Source of the DNA: Cognatiluteimonas profundi
Lineage (GTDB): Bacteria; Pseudomonadota; Gammaproteobacteria; Xanthomonadales; Xanthomonadaceae
Length of the DNA: 64,000 bases
Direction: 5' to 3'
Assembly: GCF_009792795.1 (NCBI RefSeq)
Contig: NZ_VKHQ01000003.1
Span: 124,001-188,000 of the forward strand
How positions within the stretch are numbered: position 1 is the first letter of the stretch; each line of letters begins with the position of its first letter. The position numbers and the translations under genes are program-made. Below are positions 27,423 through 39,395 of the stretch, one piece after another. The notes beneath the pieces are model-generated. The model was not told where the DNA came from. It did not search any database and was given only the letters and a program-made list of their open reading frames with translations.

Positions 27423-28624
27423 TCCGCCTCGTCGGACGGCAGCTGGTAGTGGCCCGCGGCCAGCAGTTCGATGACGGCATCGCGGCCAGCCTGCGACAGG
27501 CCGGCATACAAGGCATCGCCAACGTTGGTGGCGGCGGCAAGACGGCGCGCATCGCGCACCGGCATCGGCAAGGACAGGCCGCCGGCAAACAGGCGGGCAC
27601 CCCGGCCGGCCCGGCGCCAGGCCATGCGTGTCCACGGGTGACGCAGAAGCTGCCCACCGTGCGTCAGCGTCCATTCGATCTCGATGCGCGGCGGCAGGTC
27701 GGTCGCCGGCATGGCTTCACCGGCACTTCGGTACTGGGTGATGAAGCGGCCGAACCAATCGCCGAGTCGATCGGGGTCGTTCATGCGCAAGGCATTCAGG
27801 GCGACAAGGACCCGCTGCATGGCATCGGCATCGATCTCGTTGGGATCGGTTGCGGCAACCAGGTCGGGATCGGCATAGCGCTGGCTCTCATCGGACGCCT
27901 CGATCAGTTCGTCGACGAAATCGCCAAGGAGTTCCGAAGCGGCCGGTGCACGCATGCCGATCGAGAACGTCAGGCACGCGTCCTCGGCAATGCCGTGATG
28001 CGGGACTCCCGGCGGCAGGTAAAGCATGTCGCCCGGCCCCAGCGTCCACTCGTGCGTGGGATGGAACTGCGTGAGCAGCTTCAGCTCGCTGTCGGTCCGG
28101 AATTCCAGCGGCGGCCTGGCCGATGCGTCCACCAGCCAGCGCCGGTGGCCGAGCCCCTGCAGCAGGAACACGTCGTACTGGTCCACGTGCGCGCCCACGG
28201 ACCCGCCCGGTGCCGCGAAGCTGACCATCACGTCGTCGATGCGCCAGCGCGGCAGGAAGTCGAACGCCGGCAACAACGCAGCAACGTCCGCATCCCATTT
28301 GTCGACGTCCTGGACCAGCAGGGTCCAGTCCTGCGTCGGCAGCGTGGGGAACAATTCCTCGGGAAAGGGACCGTGGCGCAGCAACCACTGGTCCAGTTCG
28401 CCGGAATATCCGGTCTCGTGCATCACGATCCGCGACAGCGCGGCTTCCTCGCACGCAAGCCCGGCAAGGTCTTCGGGACTGATCGGCGTCTCGAAGCCGG
28501 GAAACGCGTTGCGGATGAGCAGTGGGCGCTTCTGCCAGTAGTCGCGCAGGAACACCGCCGGCGCCATGCCCAGCGGCGTGCGCCCTGCGGCATCGACCTC
28601 GATGGGCAGCGTCCGTTTCGCCAC
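27419..28624 (-). CDS. roxA: Ribosomal oxygenase (uL16 arginine 3-hydroxylase), JmjC cupin
   Basis: Fe(II)/2-oxoglutarate-dependent oxygenase of the RoxA/YcfD family, which hydroxylates an arginine of ribosomal protein uL16 (L16). The 401 residues show the iron triad in GAHVDQYDVFLLQ (His146, Asp148) and PPGVPHHG (His209 or His210). YWQKRPLLIRNAFPG at the N terminus is the JmjC-cupin opening and QGLGHRRWLVD is a family sheet. A C-terminal winged-helix and dimerisation part completes it. It starts 1 base after the purB stop, so purine synthesis, ribosome modification and the downstream orf share a transcript. Confidence 0.9.
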   Translation of the reverse strand: MAKRTLPIEVDAAGRTPLGMAPAVFLRDYWQKRPLLIRNAFPGFETPISPEDLAGLACEEAALSRIVMHETGYSGELDQWLLRHGPFPEELFPTLPTQDWTLLVQDVDKWDADVAALLPAFDFLPRWRIDDVMVSFAAPGGSVGAHVDQYDVFLLQGLGHRRWLVDASARPPLEFRTDSELKLLTQFHPTHEWTLGPGDMLYLPPGVPHHGIAEDACLTFSIGMRAPAASELLGDFVDELIEASDESQRYADPDLVAATDPNEIDADAMQRVLVALNALRMNDPDRLGDWFGRFITQYRSAGEAMPATDLPPRIEIEWTLTHGGQLLRHPWTRMAWRRAGRGARLFAGGLSLPMPVRDARRLAAATNVGDALYAGLSQAGRDAVIELLAAGHYQLPSDEAE

Positions 28625-28625
28625 G

Positions 28626-30023
<1,398 letters not shown>

Positions 30024-30083
30024 CTAAACGGTCGCGGCGGTATGCTCGGCCAGGGTCACGGGCACAGGGCAGGGACGGACGGC

Positions 30084-31475
<1,392 letters not shown>

Positions 31476-31493
<18 letters not shown>

Positions 31494-32267
31494 CTTCTGC
31501 GTCGCGGCCGCGTCGGCGCGGCTTGCTTCGTCGTTCTGCGCGGATTCCGCGGCTCCGCGGACGTTGTCGCGGATTTCATCGCGGATTTCCGAACCGATGT
31601 CGGCGTGTGAGAACGCCACGGCGCCAGCGCCTTTGTGATGGTTCTTGCAGTCCGAAATATCAGCATCCGTCATGGTTGCGTAAGGCCTGAACGCCGGGAG
31701 GCTGGCCGCAAGTGCCTTCTGTGTCACCAGCATGGGAGGCAGCCGATCGCACAATTGTTCGGCGGCTGCCTCGATCTTCTGGGTTTCCGGCTTGATGCGT
31801 TCTTCCACCTTGTCGGCGTTGCCGTTGAAGATCCCACTGATGGCCTCGCTGGCGGCCTTCATGCCAAGGTCCGCACCCTGCACGCCGATGTCCATGCCGG
31901 CTTCGGCGATGTGGATGATGTGCTGTCGGTATTGAAGCAACAACTCACGCTGTGCGGGAGTGACCGCCACGGCCGTGCCCTGGAGGAGCAGGTCGCCCTG
32001 CGGTGTGATCTCCGCCTTGGTCTTCCCGCTCGGCCGATCGATCGAATGGCCGTTGATCTGGATGTGCATGCCGTCGCTGATGCTGATGTTCTCGGTTTCC
32101 AGCTTCTTGCGTGCTTCGTCGGTTGCATTCTTGACAATGTTGCCGAGCATCGAAGTCGGTTCGCCGGCCTTGGGTGGCGCCGTCGACTGCTGTTGACGGT
32201 CGCACGCCGCAAGCAGCGGAATGCAGGCAAGCAGGCCGATGGCGATGTTGTTACGCAATGCGTTCAT
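31476..32267 (-). CDS. YggN/DUF2884-family lipoprotein
   Basis: 263 residues with a lipoprotein signal peptide (NNIAIGLLACIPLLAAC; lipobox LAAC, Cys22 would be lipidated). The body holds the DUF2884 pattern AEITPQGDLLLQGTAVAVTPAQRELLLQYR followed by GMDIGVQGADLGMKAASEAI. The C-terminal tail is charged and low-complexity (EIRDEIRDNVRGAAESAQNDEASRADAA). Function of the family is unknown; location is the periplasmic face of a membrane. It overlaps the convergent fumC end by 18 bases and lies 48 bases after the ABC permease, possibly on the same transcript. Confidence 0.82.
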
Positions 32268-32315
32268 GGTTTTGTCCGTTTACGTCAAGTAAGCCATCAG
32301 GAGTGCGACCTTCCA

Positions 32316-33361
32316 TCAGCCTTCGTCGCGCCAGCGCCGCAGGCGGATGGCGACGAGGATCATCAACACGCCGGCCACCACGCCAATCCACAACTGCGGG
32401 GTCTGCAGCACCGAATACATCGATTGCAGGTTCATCGCCTGGCTGATCGCCTCCGGACCCTGCATGGAACCGGACGTGTGCTGTGCGACGGGAATCCAGC
32501 TGCCAGGCACCGTGCCGAGCAACATGCGGGCCACGATGTTTTCCCAGAACCAGCCAGCCTGCAGGTCGAACACTTTCATCAGGTCGAACCAGCTGACGAA
32601 GATGCCGGCGAATGCAGGAATCATCAGCGCCCACAGGAAGGGCTTGCTGCGCGCCCAGGCCGAGCACAGCAGCAACCAGCCGACGGTTGGCAGCGACCAC
32701 AGTGCATACACGGGCACCGCCGCAACCAGGTGTCCGATGATCGTGAGCGGGTGACCCGGACCCCAGAGCAGTTGCATCGGGCTTCCGCCGTGCATCGCGA
32801 CAAGGCCGCTGGCGATCACCAGGAAACCGAACATGGTCACCAGTGCGACGGCTGTCGCGATCAGCGGGGCGACGACGGTCGCGCTGGCGACCTTCGACCA
32901 GACGGTGGCGCTGTCGGACACGGGCAGGGACTTCCAGAACAGCACGCTGCGGTCCCTGCGCTCGTCATACAGAGAGCCGAGGCAGTAGAAGAACACCACG
33001 AAGGCGAGGGCGATGAACGGCCACGCCGAGCTCAGCAGCAGGCTGACGTCGACCGCGCCGCCGAGCTGGCGCAGGTCGTCCGCGCTCATCTTGCTGGTGA
33101 GCTGGTTCAGGTCGAGCCCGTTGATCTGCACGTGCGCGCCATTGACCTGCACGGTTCCGGGAGTCGCACGCCGGCCGAGGACCTCGGCGGTGATGCCGGC
33201 CATGGCGGTCAGCAGCAGCGAGATTCCGCCGGCCACCAGCGGCGCACGCAGGAAGCCGCCCTTGTGTTCCCAGTATTCGCGCCGCAACAGCAGGGCGAAC
33301 TTGTGCGTCGGATGCGGGAGCATTGCCGCGGTGCGTTCGACGGTCATCGAGGGGTTGGCGT

Positions 33362-33365
<4 letters not shown>
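32316..33365 (-). CDS. ABC-2 type transporter permease
   Basis: 349-residue membrane protein paired with the ATPase upstream. Likely helices lie at FLRAPLVAGGISLLLTAMAG, LLLSSAWPFIALAFVVFFYC, VVAPLIATAVALVTMFGFLV, HLVAAVPVYALWSLPTVGWL, PFLWALMIPAFAGIFVSW and LWIGVVAGVLMILVAIRL. A soluble loop sits between helices 1 and 2. ATGA couples it to the ATPase gene. Permeases of YtrABC-like systems commonly export antibiotics or maintain the cell envelope under stress; the substrate cannot be read here. Confidence 0.85.
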
Positions 33366-34269
<904 letters not shown>

Positions 34270-34273
<4 letters not shown>

Positions 34274-34635
34274 TTGGCGCCTCCGCGGGACGTGATCAGG
34301 TCTTCAGTCGACAGGCCCAGGCGCTGGATGCGCTCGAGTACCAGCGGCCATTCTTCGCGCAGGAAACGCTCGCGCTCGCTGGCCAGGAGTTTCTTCGATG
34401 CTTCTTCGGTGACGTACATCCCCAGCCCTCTGCGTTTTTCGACAAGTGCTTCGTCCGCGAGCTCCTGGTAGGCCCGGGACACGGTGATCGGATTGAGCTG
34501 GTATTCGGCCGCGACCTGCCGTACGGAGGGCAGGGCGTCGCCGGGCTTCAGGATGCCGTCGAGCATCATCGCGACGACGCGCTCCTTCAGCTGGCGGTAG
34601 ATGGGAGCGCCGTCGCTCCAAGTGATCGAGGTCAT
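34270..34635 (-). CDS. GntR-family regulator, YtrA subfamily
   Basis: 121 residues: an N-terminal winged helix-turn-helix (IYRQLKERVVAMMLDGILKPG, then SVRQVAAEYQLNPITVSRAYQ) and a short helical C-terminal dimerisation region without a large ligand-binding domain, which defines the YtrA subfamily. Such proteins repress their own operon containing an ABC transporter, as the arrangement here predicts. Gene overlaps the ATPase start by four bases, and three bases separate it from the small upstream ORF. A good candidate operator overlaps the operon promoter. Confidence 0.92.
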
Positions 34636-34638
34636 GGA

Positions 34639-34917
34639 TCAGCTCCGGTTGCGGCGCAGGCCCTGCGCGAACGAGAAGTAAGGCAGCGCCAGCAGGGCGC
34701 GGGAGTGGCGAAGGTGGCGGCGCTGGTTCGCGCTGTCCTGGATGGCGTCGGCGGCCCCGACGGCGACCGCCGAAGCGTCGGTGACCAGGGAGGGGGTCGA
34801 CCCAGTGTCGATCGTCTGGCTCGCCGGACCGACCGGGGAAGCGGCCAGCAGCAGCACGGTAAAGACCGTTGCGGTTGCCGACAGGGCCATCACGGTGTGG
34901 TGGAGCTTGCGGTTCAT
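34639..34917 (-). CDS. Small membrane or secreted protein heading the YtrA-type operon
   Basis: 92 residues with an N-terminal hydrophobic stretch (residues 7-28, TVMALSATATVFTVLLLAA) that could be a signal peptide or single membrane helix. An Ala/Ser/Asp-rich middle follows (TPSLVTDASAVAVGAADA), then an Arg-rich C-terminal segment (RRHLRHSRALLALPYFSFAQ). It resembles no family I can name. It is the first gene after the operon promoter, three bases upstream of the GntR gene. It may sense envelope state or modulate the transporter; this is inference from position only. Confidence 0.65.
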   Translation of the reverse strand: MNRKLHHTVMALSATATVFTVLLLAASPVGPASQTIDTGSTPSLVTDASAVAVGAADAIQDSANQRRHLRHSRALLALPYFSFAQGLRRNRS

Positions 34918-34942
34918 GGCGGACGTCCTGCGCTGGGTAACT

Positions 34943-34966
34943 GGTGTTGTATGCAACTATAACACC
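34943..34966. promoter_or_regulatory. Candidate YtrA-type operator
   Basis: A 24-base interrupted inverted repeat with outer half-sites GGTGTT (34943-34948) and AACACC (34961-34966) and partial inner symmetry (TA steps). It overlaps the minus-strand -10 TATAGT of the operon promoter, the position expected for a repressor. GntR/YtrA regulators bind comparable spaced GTGT-ACAC palindromes. Confidence 0.6.
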
Positions 34967-34983
34967 TAATTCCGCCCAGTCAA
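34956..34983 (-). promoter_or_regulatory. Promoter of the small ORF-gntR-ABC operon
   Basis: On the minus strand TTGACT (34983-34978), a 16-base spacer, and TATAGT (34961-34956) make a good sigma-70 promoter. Transcription would start near 34949, about 32 bases before the small ORF. The -10 lies inside the putative operator, so the regulator should block its own operon. Confidence 0.7.
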
Positions 34984-35207
34984 GCGCTCCCATACCCAAC
35001 TGATGGCACGGTGACCGACCGCCGCAGGCGCCGAGCCGCTGGGACGGCTTTCCCTCTAAAATCAGCGGTCCGACGCAATCGACTGCGATCGAGGGCAGGC
35101 CAAAGGCCGCAGTCATGTCGCCGATCCCGGCGTCATTGCCGCGCAGCTTGGCGGTCCGGACAATGTTGGTCATTCCGCCGCGAGCGTGGCGTTCCAGGAG
35201 TTCCAGG
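34984..35207. other. Gap between the ABC operon and the FKBP genes
   Basis: A 224-base divergent region. TAAAAT at 35057-35062 on the plus strand may be a -10 for the first FKBP gene, with a poor -35. Open frames cross it on both strands, but none has a ribosome-binding site with family-like protein sequence. I can support no gene here. Confidence 0.4.
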
Positions 35208-36152
35208 ATGATGAAGTTCACCCGCGTCGCCGCGGCGGCGGTCATGGCCGCGTCCCTGTGGGCCGGCTCTGCCGCCTGCCAGGACAAGACAAGTCTCGCC
35301 GGTGACCGCGACAAGGTCAGCTATGCCATCGGCATGGACGTTGCCCGTGCCATCGCACCCGTTGCGCCCGACATGGACACGCCTGCGTTCGAACAGGCAA
35401 TCAACGACGCCATGGCCGGCGGGAAGCCGGTGATGACGAAGGAAGAGGCGATGGCCACCGATGCGGCGTTGCGCGCGCGCGCTGCCGCACGGACCGGCAA
35501 GACGGTTCCCGGCTCCGCGCCCGGCGCGCTGCCGCCGATCGACCGGAAAAAGGTCGGCCAACTGGTCGGCGGCATGATGATCGGGCCCTCGCTGGCGCCG
35601 ATCAAGGACGAGCTCGAGATGCCGACGCTCCTGCAGGCGATCCGTACGTCGCTGTCTGGTGGAACCGAGTTGCTGTCCGATGTCGACGCGAAGGCAACGC
35701 TCGCCGATTTCACCCGGCGCATGCAGGCGAAGATGCAGGCCAAGGCCATGGTCGCCGGGGAAAAGAACAAGTCCGAAGGCGACGCATTCCTCGCCCGCAA
35801 CAAGGCGGTGAAGGGCGTTTACACGACACCTTCGGGCCTGCAATACATGGTGCTGCGGCAAGGCGCCGGCCCGCGGCCGAAGCCGGGTGACCACGTCCGC
35901 GTCAATTACCGCGGCACGCTGCTCGATGGCACCGTGTTCGACAGTTCATACGATCGCGGGGAGGCCGCCGAATTCGGCCTGGACCAGGTGATTCCCGGCT
36001 GGAGCGAGGGCGTCACGATGATGCCGGTGGGCGCCAAGTACCGTTTCTGGATCCCGTCGGCGCTGGCATACGGCGCCAAGGGAACCCCCGGCGGCCCGGT
36101 CGGTCCCAATGCAACACTCGTTTTTGACGTCGAGTTGATGTCCATCCTGTAA
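35208..36152 (+). CDS. FKBP-type peptidyl-prolyl isomerase with doubled N-terminal domain
   Basis: Periplasmic or secreted proline isomerase of the Mip/FkpA kind. From ATG at 35208 (a second ATG follows directly) the 314 residues begin with a signal peptide (MMKFTRVAAAAVMAASLWAG, then SAACQ, a possible lipobox). Residues about 30-95 (DRDKVSYAIGMDVARAIAP...) and about 110-180 (DRKKVGQLVGGMMIGPSLAP...) are two related copies of the helical dimerisation module that normally occurs once. The C-terminal FKBP domain (VRVNYRGTLLDGTVFDSSYDRG, VIPGWSEGVTMMPVG) keeps the usual aromatic and Asp residues. A related lipoprotein gene follows. Confidence 0.88.
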   Translation: MMKFTRVAAAAVMAASLWAGSAACQDKTSLAGDRDKVSYAIGMDVARAIAPVAPDMDTPAFEQAINDAMAGGKPVMTKEEAMATDAALRARAAARTGKTVPGSAPGALPPIDRKKVGQLVGGMMIGPSLAPIKDELEMPTLLQAIRTSLSGGTELLSDVDAKATLADFTRRMQAKMQAKAMVAGEKNKSEGDAFLARNKAVKGVYTTPSGLQYMVLRQGAGPRPKPGDHVRVNYRGTLLDGTVFDSSYDRGEAAEFGLDQVIPGWSEGVTMMPVGAKYRFWIPSALAYGAKGTPGGPVGPNATLVFDVELMSIL

Positions 36153-36214
36153 ACACGGTCCGCAGCCCGCGGATCCGCGTCCCAGCCTTTTCCAATACCG
36201 GAGTGTCCCGTTCA

Positions 36215-36997
36215 ATGAAGCCTTCCCTGCGTTCCCCCCTGATCCTGCTTGCCGCGCTGTCGCTCAGCGTGGTGGCGGCTGGTTGCAAGCCCGGCGACAA
36301 GGCCGCGACCACTCCCGCGGCGAACGCTGACAAGACCGCTGCCGGTGCCAAGGCGATCCCCGGCCTCCCGACCGACAAGGACCAGGCGAGCTACATGATC
36401 GGCATGGCGATGGCCAAGCAGCTGGAGCCTGCCAAGGACGACATCGACGTGGACGTGATCGCCAAGGCGATCAAGGCATCGCTCGCCGGGCAGAAGCTGT
36501 TGCTGACCGACCAGCAGGCTGCCGAGATCGCGCAGAGCTTTGGCCAGAAGATGCAGGCCAAGCAGTTGGCCAAGATGATGGAGGACTCCAAGAAGAACCT
36601 CGCCGCCGGCGACACCTTCCTGGCCCAGAACGGCAAGCGGCCTGGCGTGCAGACCACCGCGTCGGGCCTGCAGTACCAGGTGCTGACCGAAGGCAAGGGC
36701 GCCAAGCCGCAGTCGACCGACACCGTGCGCGTCAACTACAAGGGCATGCTGCTCGATGGCAAGACCTTCGACAGTTCCTACGATCGCGGCGAGCCGGCGA
36801 CATTCCCGCTCGACCAGGTGGTTCCGGGCTGGCAGGAAGGCATTGCACTGATGCCCGTCGGCAGCAAGTACAAGTTCTGGATCCCCAGCAAGCTGGGTTA
36901 TGGCGACAAGGGCACGCCAGGCGGCCCGATCCCGCCCAATGCGACCCTGGTCTTCGAAGTGGAGCTTCTTGACATCGCCAAACAGCCCGCCAAATAA
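36215..36997 (+). CDS. FKBP-type peptidyl-prolyl isomerase lipoprotein
   Basis: 260 residues: lipoprotein signal peptide (LILLAALSLSVVAAGC; the Cys is the lipidation site), a Thr/Ala-rich linker, one Mip/FkpA-type helical dimerisation module (DQASYMIGMAMAKQLEPAK), then a complete FKBP domain (VRVNYKGMLLDGKTFDSSY, DQVVPGWQEGIALMPVGSK). It probably acts in the periplasm anchored to the outer membrane and folds envelope proteins. ATG 36215 is chosen over GTG 36203 because GGAG at 36200-36203 then gives workable spacing. It is 62 bases after its paralogue, an apparent tandem duplication. Confidence 0.92.
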   Translation: MKPSLRSPLILLAALSLSVVAAGCKPGDKAATTPAANADKTAAGAKAIPGLPTDKDQASYMIGMAMAKQLEPAKDDIDVDVIAKAIKASLAGQKLLLTDQQAAEIAQSFGQKMQAKQLAKMMEDSKKNLAAGDTFLAQNGKRPGVQTTASGLQYQVLTEGKGAKPQSTDTVRVNYKGMLLDGKTFDSSYDRGEPATFPLDQVVPGWQEGIALMPVGSKYKFWIPSKLGYGDKGTPGGPIPPNATLVFEVELLDIAKQPAK

Positions 36998-37011
36998 ACT
37001 CTGCGGGCCCT

Positions 37012-37039
37012 GACGCCGGTGGCGGTCGCCACCGGCGTC
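37012..37039. terminator. Probable terminator after the FKBP genes
   Basis: A perfect 13-bp inverted repeat (37012-37024 with 37027-37039) around a two-base centre, more realistically a shorter stem with a four-base loop, followed by GTTGTAT. It stands between the second FKBP stop and the ugd start. The T-tract is weak, so read-through into ugd is possible. Confidence 0.6.
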
Positions 37040-37064
37040 GTTGTATCAACGACACGGAGAGTTC

Positions 37065-38417
37065 ATGCACGTCACCATCTTTGGCACCGGCTACGTCGGC
37101 CTGGTCACCGGCACCTGCCTTGCGGAGGTCGGACACGATGTCATCTGCGTCGATGTCGACGCCGCCAAGATCGAAGGCTTGAATCGCGGCGTGGTGCCGA
37201 TCTACGAGCCTGGCCTGGAGCCGATGGTCAAGGCGAACCACGCCGCCGGCCGGCTGAAGTTCACCACCGACGCGGCGAGTGCGGTCGTGCAGGGAGGCAT
37301 CATCTTCATCGCGGTCGGCACGCCTCCGGACGAGGACGGCAGCGCCGACCTCAAGTACGTGCTCCAGGTTGCGACGACCATCGGCAGGCACCTGGCGCAG
37401 CCGGCGATCGTCGTCGACAAATCCACGGTTCCGGTCGGCACGGCCGACAAGGTCCGGGCCACGGTTGCGGCGGCATTGGCCGAGCGCAATGCCGATGTCC
37501 ATTTCGACGTGGTTTCCAATCCCGAATTCCTCAAGGAGGGTGCGGCGGTCGAGGACTGCATGCGGCCGGACCGCATCATCATCGGCGCCGACAGCGCCGA
37601 GGCGATCGAAAAGCTCAAGCGCCTGTACGCGCCTTTCAACCGCAACCACGACCGCATCGTGGCGATGGACGTGCGCGCCGCGGAGCTGACCAAGTACGCC
37701 GCAAACGCCATGCTGGCGACCAAGATCAGTTTCATGAACGAGATCGCCAACATCGCCGAGCGTGTTGGCGCCGACATCGAGATGGTCCGCCATGGCATCG
37801 GGTCGGACCCGCGCATCGGCTGGCACTTCATCTATCCGGGCGCTGGATACGGCGGTTCGTGCTTTCCCAAGGACGTCCAGGCCCTCGCACGCACCGCGCA
37901 GCAGATGGGCTACGAAGCGAAGCTGCTCAATGCCGTCGAGGCCGTGAACGACGCGCAGAAGGGCCACCTGTTCGAATTGATCCAGCGCTACTACGACAAG
38001 GGCGAGGACGAAGGCATCCGCGGCAAGACGTTCGCGATCTGGGGGCTGGCGTTCAAACCGAACACCGACGACATGCGCGCAGCCTCCAGTCGACGCCTGC
38101 TGCCGCAGCTGTGGGAGGCTGGCGCCACGGTCCGCGCGTTCGATCCGGAGGCAGGCGAGGAGGCGCGACGCGTTTTCGGCGACCGCCCCGACCTGTCGCT
38201 CTGCGACTCGGCCGCTGAAGCGCTGGAAGGCGCCGATGCGCTCGTGATCGTCACCGAGTGGAAACAGTTCCGCAGCCCGGATTTCGCGATGCTGAAGACG
38301 ACACTGCGCGACCGCGTGATCTTCGACGGACGCAATGTCTATGAGCCGTCCGAAGTCGAGTCGGCCGGGCTGGCCTATTACGGCATCGGTCGCGGCCGGT
38401 CGATCGCGACTGCATGA
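37065..38417 (+). CDS. ugd: UDP-glucose 6-dehydrogenase
   Basis: Oxidises UDP-glucose to UDP-glucuronate with two NAD+, supplying capsule, exopolysaccharide or lipid A sugars. The 450 residues begin with the Rossmann motif [51 protein letters not shown] and RPDRIIIG follow, and the catalytic Cys266 is in [15 protein letters not shown] 37065 is preceded by CGGAGAG. The stop codon overlaps slyX as ATGA. No polysaccharide cluster is adjacent, so it is probably a housekeeping copy. Confidence 0.95.
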   Translation: MHVTIFGTGYVGLVTGTCLAEVGHDVICVDVDAAKIEGLNRGVVPIYEPGLEPMVKANHAAGRLKFTTDAASAVVQGGIIFIAVGTPPDEDGSADLKYVLQVATTIGRHLAQPAIVVDKSTVPVGTADKVRATVAAALAERNADVHFDVVSNPEFLKEGAAVEDCMRPDRIIIGADSAEAIEKLKRLYAPFNRNHDRIVAMDVRAAELTKYAANAMLATKISFMNEIANIAERVGADIEMVRHGIGSDPRIGWHFIYPGAGYGGSCFPKDVQALARTAQQMGYEAKLLNAVEAVNDAQKGHLFELIQRYYDKGEDEGIRGKTFAIWGLAFKPNTDDMRAASSRRLLPQLWEAGATVRAFDPEAGEEARRVFGDRPDLSLCDSAAEALEGADALVIVTEWKQFRSPDFAMLKTTLRDRVIFDGRNVYEPSEVESAGLAYYGIGRGRSIATA

Positions 38418-38635
38418 TGGAGATGTCCGCGCTCGAGCAACGGCTCACGGAACTGGAAATGCGCATGGCATTCCAGGAGCAGGCCCTCATGGAAATGAGC
38501 GACGCGCTGGCCGCGTCGCGCATGGAGGCGACCCGCAATGCCGAGCTGCTGCGTCGCGCGCTGGACGACATGAAGCAATCGCGCGGAGAATTCTTCGCCG
38601 ACCCGGACAATGAACCGCCACCGCCGCATTACTGA
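38414..38635 (+). CDS. slyX: SlyX protein
   Basis: 73-residue coiled-coil protein of the SlyX family, with heptad pattern through [26 protein letters not shown] and the family's C-terminal PPPPHY. No biochemical function is established; the name derives from association with the E. coli slyD region. E. coli slyD encodes an FKBP, and here two FKBP genes lie just upstream, a parallel worth noting. Its ATG overlaps the ugd stop, suggesting coupled translation. Confidence 0.9.
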   Translation: MMEMSALEQRLTELEMRMAFQEQALMEMSDALAASRMEATRNAELLRRALDDMKQSRGEFFADPDNEPPPPHY

Positions 38636-38644
38636 ACCGAGCAG

Positions 38645-39316
38645 ATGACCGATTCCCTACGCGACCAACTGCTCGGACTGGGCTTCAAGGCAACGCCCGT
38701 CGCCGAGCGCAAGCCTGCCCAGGCCAAGCCCGGCAACGACCGGCATGCGCCAGCCAGGGGGCCGCAGGGTCGACCGGGCAACAACAAGCCTGCGGCTGGG
38801 CAGCCCGGCCGACCCATGGCGCGCCCGGTTCGGGGTCGGCCCGCCGATGCAGCGGGCAGGTCGCGGCCTCCGTCGCCACCACGTTCGCGCGAGGACATCG
38901 ATCTCGCCAAGGCCTATGCCATCCGTGCGCAGCGCGAGAAGGACGAGCGGATCGAAGCCGAACGCCTGAAGCAGGAGCAGGCACGCCAGCGTCGCGAAGC
39001 CAAGGCGCGCGCAGCCGAGCTGTTGAAGGACAAGGCGCTGAACGATCCCGCGGCCGACATCGCGCGGCACTTCGACTACGGCGGCAAGATCAAGCGCATC
39101 CACGTCAACGCCGATCAACTGAAGGCGCTGAATGCCGGAGAGCTCGGCGTGGTGCAGATGGACGGTCGCTACCTGCTGGTCGACGCCGCGCTGCTGCAGC
39201 AGGTCGAGGCGATCTTTCCGCCCTGTGTCGCGCTGAAGGTCGATCCATCGGCATCCGCGGCCGACGATCCCTATGCCGATCCGCTTTATCAGGTGCCTGA
39301 CGACCTGGTGTGGTAA
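38645..39316 (+). CDS. DUF2058-family protein (YaiL-like)
   Basis: 223 residues: an N-terminal MTDSLRDQLLGLGFK segment, a long basic and proline/glycine-rich linker (residues about 20-80), and a highly charged helix (RAQREKDERIEAERLKQEQA). The C-terminal domain contains NDPAADIARHFDYGGKIKRIHV and GELGVVQMDGRYLLVDAALL. This matches DUF2058, called nucleoprotein or polynucleotide-associated in some annotations. Nucleic-acid binding is plausible from the basic linker but unproven. It lies 9 bases after slyX. Confidence 0.88.
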   Translation: MTDSLRDQLLGLGFKATPVAERKPAQAKPGNDRHAPARGPQGRPGNNKPAAGQPGRPMARPVRGRPADAAGRSRPPSPPRSREDIDLAKAYAIRAQREKDERIEAERLKQEQARQRREAKARAAELLKDKALNDPAADIARHFDYGGKIKRIHVNADQLKALNAGELGVVQMDGRYLLVDAALLQQVEAIFPPCVALKVDPSASAADDPYADPLYQVPDDLVW

Positions 39317-39395
39317 CCGCGGCTCCACCTTCCAAAGGCTGATTGTTCGCGCGGGATCAGCGCGGGCCGCGCGTTCCCATGGGTCCGATCGACCG

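Noticed and set aside
26763..27449. Plus-strand open frame covering the repeat region and the small PLD-like gene
   Set aside because: Antisense to a better-supported gene that is coupled to roxA; no motifs.
34304..35314. Open frame of 336 codons on the minus strand between the GntR gene and the FKBP gene
   Set aside because: It overlaps the GntR gene in a wrong frame. The only part outside genes (about 34984-35207) has no family-like sequence and no clear ribosome-binding site.
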